DNA from: Clostridiales bacterium
GTDB lineage: Bacteria > Bacillota > Clostridia > Lachnospirales > Lachnospiraceae
Length of the DNA: 9,915 bases
NCBI GenBank assembly: GCA_012512995.1
Contig: JAAZDA010000332.1
Span: 1-9,915 of the forward strand
Reading direction: 5' to 3'
The translations under genes and the position numbers were made by a program. Below, in pieces: positions 6,266 to 9,915 of the stretch. The notes under the pieces are model-generated. The model did not search any database. It had not been told where the DNA came from and saw only the letters and a list, made by a program, of their open reading frames with translations. Numbering within the stretch: the first letter of the stretch is position 1; every line of letters starts with the position of its first letter.

Positions 6266-6299
6266 TACTTAACAGTCAAAACAAATTCTTCACCAACTT

Positions 6300-6348
6300 G
6301 AGAGTGTCGATAGGCAGCCGCAATGCCTTGGCGGCACTCTCTTGTTTT
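6300..6348 (+). terminator. Leaky intercistronic terminator between araN and araP
   Basis: A two-tier hairpin. The outer stem pairs 6300-6309 with 6332-6341 (ten pairs, one G.U). After a small internal loop, AGGCA (6312-6316) pairs with TGCCT (6324-6328) around a seven-base loop. The T-run TTGTTTT (6342-6348) follows directly. It lies 34 bases after the araN stop and 20 bases before araP. Binding-protein genes commonly carry such partial terminators or 3'-protecting hairpins to raise their dose over the membrane components. It has no obvious alternative antiterminator partner. Confidence 0.7.
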
Positions 6349-6367
6349 AGAAGGGAGAAAAACTATT

Positions 6368-7264
6368 ATGAAATTCAGAAAGTTCCTGTATTCTGAAAAG
6401 ACGGCGCCTTATGTATTCGCACTACCGTTTATTCTGAGCTTTTGCATTTTCTGGATATATCCGCTCATAAGCGCAATAGTCATGAGTTTTCAGGACATCG
6501 GCGCCATTTCTTCTGAGTGGGTCGGCTTCCACAATTATGCAAAACTATTGAAAGATAATGTTTTCCACACTGCAATGCTTAACAGCTTCGAATATATGCT
6601 GTTTTCCTGCATGCTGCTGATCCCGTTTCCGATGCTGTTCGCAGTTCTGATGGATTCGAATCTTGTAAAGGCGAAGGGCGTCTGGAAGGCTATGCTCTAT
6701 GTTCCGGCTCTGACATCAGTGGTCATTTCCGGTACATTGTTCAGACTTATGTTTTCCGAATACAAAACAGGCCAGATGAATGTCATCATGACCATGCTGG
6801 GACTTTCGACAGTGAAATGGCTCAAGATAAAGTGGACATCTGAAATTGCACTGCTCCTGTTATGTTGCTGGAGATGGACAGGAGTAAACATGTTGTATTT
6901 CCTGTCAGGACTTAAGTCGATTGACAAAGAGCTATACGAATCAGCCGACATGGACGGAGCGTCGTTCGGTCAGAAATTCAGATTTATCACGCTTCCATTG
7001 CTAAAACCTACGACAATATATGTTTTGACGATAAGCATTTACGCAGGTCTGTCGATGTTCCTTGAAAGCTACATGTTATGGGCAGGCAACAGTTCGCCGA
7101 ACAACATCGGACTTACAATTGTCGGATACCTGTATAAGCGTGGCATAGAGAAGAATGATATGGGTTACGCCTGCGCTGTCGGTGTAGTGCTGATGGTGAT
7201 CGGACTTATCATCAATTTCATTCAGCTCGCGCTAAACGGTTCACTCAAGAAGGAGGAAGAATAA
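6368..7264 (+). CDS. araP: Arabino-oligosaccharide ABC transporter permease, MalF-like
   Basis: First inner-membrane subunit of the CUT1 importer, 298 residues. About six membrane segments are visible (roughly 14-41, 72-95, 108-131, 159-180, 215-237, 267-290). The EAA loop that docks the ATPase is at residues 190-213 (YESADMDGASF then ITLPLLKP). The start at 6368 is chosen because GGGAG at 6353-6357 precedes it by ten bases and the protein then begins MKFRKF, as normal for the family. An in-frame ATG at 6323 falls inside the terminator hairpin and would add 15 unlikely residues. It is followed one base later by araQ. No ATP-binding subunit is encoded nearby; B. subtilis AraNPQ uses the shared MsmX ATPase encoded elsewhere, and the same is probable here. 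Confidence 0.88.
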   Translation: MKFRKFLYSEKTAPYVFALPFILSFCIFWIYPLISAIVMSFQDIGAISSEWVGFHNYAKLLKDNVFHTAMLNSFEYMLFSCMLLIPFPMLFAVLMDSNLVKAKGVWKAMLYVPALTSVVISGTLFRLMFSEYKTGQMNVIMTMLGLSTVKWLKIKWTSEIALLLLCCWRWTGVNMLYFLSGLKSIDKELYESADMDGASFGQKFRFITLPLLKPTTIYVLTISIYAGLSMFLESYMLWAGNSSPNNIGLTIVGYLYKRGIEKNDMGYACAVGVVLMVIGLIINFIQLALNGSLKKEEE

Positions 7265-7265
7265 T

Positions 7266-8153
7266 ATGTCTATTTCGACCACTTCTGTAAAAAAAGAGAC
7301 CGGCGGTATGAGAGTTAAGAGAAATATCGGAACGGTATTTGCAACGGGTTTCTTCGCAGTACTGAGCTGCCTGATTTTCTTCCCGATATTTGCTGGAATA
7401 ATCGCATCGTTCAGACCTGGTATTGAACTAATCCGCAGAGGCCTTTCGGTAAACCTCGATGTGACCACAATGAATCTCAACAACTATAACTATCTGTTCA
7501 GCGGGAACGCGGATTCCAAAAAGTACTGGATGTGGTTCAAGAACAGTATGGCGCTCACACTCGTAACGGTCGTACTGACATTGCTCATCTGCTACTTCGT
7601 GGCATATGGCATCACGATGTACAACTTTAAGCTCAAGAGAGTGCTGTATTTCCTGGTCATCGCTACAATGATGGTTCCGTTCGAAATACTTATGCTCCCT
7701 CTGTATAAGGAAATAATCGGACTGAAGCTGATAGATACAATGGCAGGCGTTATTTTGCCCGGACTGTGCGGCGCCTCGACTATATTCTTCTTCCATCAGT
7801 ATATGCAGTCGCTGCCGAGAGCGCTTCTTGATGCTGCCCGTATTGACGGCGCAAACGAGTATTACATATCGGTAAAGATCATGCTGCCGATAACGAAACC
7901 TGCATTTTCAGCAATGGCTATACTGTGCGCAATGGGTGCATGGAACAGCATGCTGTGGCCGCTGCTTGTTTTCCGCAGCGCGGACAAATTCACACTGACA
8001 ATAGGTCTTAACACCTTGCTCACACCATATGGTAATAACTACGATATGCTGATTGCGGGATCGATGCTGGCAATCCTGCCGATCCTTCTCATATTCCTCT
8101 GCTTCCAGAAGTACATAATAGACGGAATGACAGCGGGTGCAGTCAAGGGCTGA
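7266..8153 (+). CDS. araQ: Arabino-oligosaccharide ABC transporter permease, MalG-like
   Basis: Second membrane subunit of the importer, 295 residues. The EAA loop is at residues 189-212 (LDAARIDGA then IMLPITKP), ahead of the last two membrane segments. Five to six hydrophobic spans are visible, beginning near residue 22, and the C-terminus DGMTAGAVKG is typical of MalG-type permeases. The ATG at 7266 is supported by AGGAGG (7251-7256) inside the end of araP. An ATG at 7308 (MRVKRN) would match the family N-terminus more closely but has only a weak ribosome binding site. One base separates it from araP, so the two permeases are almost certainly co-translated. Confidence 0.88.
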   Translation: MSISTTSVKKETGGMRVKRNIGTVFATGFFAVLSCLIFFPIFAGIIASFRPGIELIRRGLSVNLDVTTMNLNNYNYLFSGNADSKKYWMWFKNSMALTLVTVVLTLLICYFVAYGITMYNFKLKRVLYFLVIATMMVPFEILMLPLYKEIIGLKLIDTMAGVILPGLCGASTIFFFHQYMQSLPRALLDAARIDGANEYYISVKIMLPITKPAFSAMAILCAMGAWNSMLWPLLVFRSADKFTLTIGLNTLLTPYGNNYDMLIAGSMLAILPILLIFLCFQKYIIDGMTAGAVKG

Positions 8154-8298
8154 CGGCAAAACAAGTTCATAACAACAGAAATTATTGCATTATGTGATCT
8201 GTTGAAAAGAAACTGCTTTGATCAGATGCATAACACAAATTTCAAAGAAAGGAAAATGACGTTTTTGTCACGCTGATGGAGACGTCACACACTCAAAC
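8154..8298 (+). other. araQ-abfA intercistronic region
   Basis: This 145-bp gap has no T-run terminator and no convincing promoter; TTGAAA (8202-8207) and CATAAC (8229-8234) are 21 bases apart. It contains the inverted arms CAACAG (8173-8178) and CTGTTG (8199-8204). Near abfA, TGACGT (8257-8262) can pair with ACGTCA (8282-8287). The best ribosome-binding-like sequence, AAAGGA (8248-8253), is 45 bases upstream of the abfA ATG and just before a six-codon reading frame (8256-8276). Read-through from araQ is the simplest model for abfA expression. Confidence 0.4.
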
Positions 8299-9828
8299 AT
8301 GGCAGATAAGGCAAAAATGACAGTTGATCCGTCTTTCAGGATCGCAGAGATAGACAAAAGACTATATGGCTCGTTCATTGAGCACCTGGGAAGGGCTGTA
8401 TACACCGGTATTTATCAGCCGGGGCATCCGTCTGCAGATGAAGACGGCTTCAGGAAAGACGTCATAGACCTCGTAAGGGAACTCGGTGTGCCGATAGTCC
8501 GCTATCCCGGCGGAAACTTCGTTTCAAATTTCTTCTGGGAGGATTCAGTTGGCCCTAAGGAGAACAGAAAAGCACGCCTCGATCTCGCATGGAGAACAAC
8601 GGATACTAATCAGTTCGGTATAGATGAGTTCCAGAAGTGGTGCAAAAAGGCTGACACGGATATCATGATGGCCGTGAATCTCGGAACAAGAGGAACAGCA
8701 GATGCACTCAATCTTCTCGAGTACTGCAACCTCAATACAGACACGACATATGCAAAGATGCGCCGCGCGAACGGGCATCCGGAACCTTATGGGATCAAAA
8801 CATGGTGCATGGGCAATGAGATGGACGGCCCCTGGCAGGTCGGACACAAAACGGCCGCTGAATACGGAATGCTTGCCGCAGAGACAGCCAAAGCCATGAA
8901 GGTAATGGATGATTCACTTGAGTTCGTCATGTGCGGATCATCAAATATCAAGATGCCGACCTTCCCGGAGTGGGAGAGAATCACGCTTGAAGAAGCATAC
9001 GACTATGTGGATTATGTTTCTCTCCATCAGTATTATGGCAATCCAGCGGGAGACACGGCAGATTACCTTGCCAATACTCTCGACATGGAGACCTTCCTTC
9101 ACACAGTCGAATGTACCATAGACTATGTCAAGGCCAAGCGCCGTTCGACAAAACAAATTAACCTCAGTTTTGATGAATGGAACGTCTGGTACCATTCGAT
9201 GGACAAGGACAACGAGAAGATGGCCCGTGAGCCCTGGGATCAGCACCCGGCGCTGCTCGAGGATAACTACAATTTCGAGGATGCTCTGATGGTGGGACTT
9301 ATCCTCATCACGTTCCTCAAGCACGCAGACAGGATAAGGATCGCCTGCCTGGCGCAGCTAGTAAATGTCATAGCTCCGATAATGACTGATGAGAACGGAA
9401 AGGCATGGAGACAGACAATTTTCTATCCTTTCTATCAGGCTTCCAAATACGGCAGAGGTATTGCTCTCGAGTGCCCTCTCGCGAGTGGAAAACATGACAC
9501 CTCAGGACACACGGATGTCACAGATATCGATGCGACAGCTGTCTATAATGAAGAGAAGAAAGAAGTCACGATATTTGCCGTCAACAGGAACATGATGGAA
9601 ACAGTTGAGCTTGACTGTGATCTGAGAGCATTCGGTAATTCGCTTAGGATAGGTGAGCATACAGAGATGGCGGGCTACGGAATCAATGAAGTCAACAGTT
9701 CAGCGGATGACAGAAGAGTCGCGCCAAAACCTGTAGCTGATCCTGCGGACGCACTGTCTGACGGATCGTATAAGACGGCGCTGAAGCCGCTGTCATGGAA
9801 CGTCATCAATTTCAGGATAGAAAAATGA
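8299..9828 (+). CDS. abfA: Alpha-L-arabinofuranosidase, GH51
   Basis: Cytoplasmic exo-acting enzyme that releases L-arabinose from imported arabino-oligosaccharides. The 509-residue length matches family members of about 500. No signal peptide is present. The N-terminus shows the GH51 hallmarks YGSFIEHLGRAVYTGIY and VRYPGGNFVSNF. The acid/base glutamate is E174 in MGNEMDGPWQ and the nucleophile is E293 in SFDEWNVWY. Both positions agree closely with the characterised Geobacillus enzyme as recalled. The C-terminal beta domain runs from about residue 390 to the end (WNVINFRI). The ATG at 8299 fits the usual KAKMTVDPSFRI beginning but lacks a normal ribosome binding site. An in-frame ATG at 8317 has AAGG five bases upstream and would cost only six residues. 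Placement after araNPQ repeats the B. subtilis gene order. Confidence 0.93.
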   Translation: MADKAKMTVDPSFRIAEIDKRLYGSFIEHLGRAVYTGIYQPGHPSADEDGFRKDVIDLVRELGVPIVRYPGGNFVSNFFWEDSVGPKENRKARLDLAWRTTDTNQFGIDEFQKWCKKADTDIMMAVNLGTRGTADALNLLEYCNLNTDTTYAKMRRANGHPEPYGIKTWCMGNEMDGPWQVGHKTAAEYGMLAAETAKAMKVMDDSLEFVMCGSSNIKMPTFPEWERITLEEAYDYVDYVSLHQYYGNPAGDTADYLANTLDMETFLHTVECTIDYVKAKRRSTKQINLSFDEWNVWYHSMDKDNEKMAREPWDQHPALLEDNYNFEDALMVGLILITFLKHADRIRIACLAQLVNVIAPIMTDENGKAWRQTIFYPFYQASKYGRGIALECPLASGKHDTSGHTDVTDIDATAVYNEEKKEVTIFAVNRNMMETVELDCDLRAFGNSLRIGEHTEMAGYGINEVNSSADDRRVAPKPVADPADALSDGSYKTALKPLSWNVINFRIEK

Positions 9829-9840
9829 TCCGGCGGAAGA

Positions 9841-9902
9841 CCCATATGTGGGCTCTTGTGCCTGCAGCAGGCCCATATGTGGACCCTTGTGCCGGCGGCA
9901 GG
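9841..9902. repeat. Two 31-bp imperfect tandem repeats downstream of abfA
   Basis: Units 9841-9871 and 9872-9902 are identical at 27 of 31 positions. Each starts CCCATATGTGG and ends in GCAGG. The preceding bases 9830-9840 match the tail of the unit (nine of eleven), so part of an earlier unit is present. Unit 1 contains an exact GCCTG-CAG-CAGGC hairpin (9860-9872) and CCCA-TATG-TGGG (9841-9852). In unit 2 the corresponding hairpin has one mismatch. There is no T-run, so it is not a typical terminator. The repeat is much more GC-rich than the other intergenic DNA here. Confidence 0.8.
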
Positions 9903-9915
9903 CATGATGTATCAA

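Noticed and set aside
6323..6367. Earlier in-frame ATG for araP
   Set aside because: It lies inside the terminator-like hairpin and gives a non-family N-terminus; the ATG at 6368 has a ribosome binding site.
9675..9905. A 76-codon minus-strand frame across the terminal repeats
   Set aside because: Most of it is antisense to abfA, and the repeated peptide simply reflects the 31-bp DNA repeat, which is not a multiple of three.

Overview
The window looks like a carbohydrate-utilisation locus of a low-to-moderate GC Gram-positive, most likely a gut- or rumen-type clostridium of the Lachnospiraceae kind. This assignment is inferred from strong AGGAGG-type ribosome binding sites, TTGACA/TATAAT-like promoters, a lipobox-bearing sugar-binding protein, a small cysteine-rich protein of the DUF6171 type, and the gene order araN-araP-araQ-abfA, which matches the tail of the Bacillus subtilis arabinose operon. 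No rRNA, tRNA, CRISPR array or transposase is visible.

Layout. Bases 1-98 hold a three-unit, 32-bp-period repeat array (two exact units, one degenerate). A DUF4143-type AAA ATPase follows (145-1500). Twelve bases later comes a secreted GH43 endo-arabinanase (1513-3201), whose end overlaps a small zinc-ribbon-like gene (3191-3451). Convergent to these, on the minus strand, is a 307-residue regulator with an ArsR-like winged helix fused to a large C-terminal beta-rich domain (3466-4389). Its likely transcription terminator lies inside the convergent small gene. A 406-bp AT-rich divergent control region (4390-4795) carries one convincing promoter in each direction and several inverted repeats. 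Rightward from it runs the import and degradation operon: araN lipoprotein (4796-6265), an intercistronic terminator-like hairpin, araP (6368-7264) and araQ (7266-8153) permeases, a 145-bp gap, and the GH51 alpha-L-arabinofuranosidase abfA (8299-9828). The window closes in two 31-bp imperfect tandem repeats (9841-9902).

How it fits together (inference from family knowledge). The secreted GH43 enzyme cuts arabinan outside the cell. AraN captures arabino-oligosaccharides, AraPQ imports them using an ATPase encoded elsewhere, and cytoplasmic AbfA releases L-arabinose. The divergent regulator is well placed to sense the imported sugar and control the operon. The least-described parts are this ArsR-fold/C-terminal-domain regulator with its operator candidates, the DUF6171-type gene coupled to the arabinanase, and the terminator embedded in a convergent coding sequence. 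Nothing seen requires a wholly new system; the regulator and its control region are the best candidates for undescribed biology.
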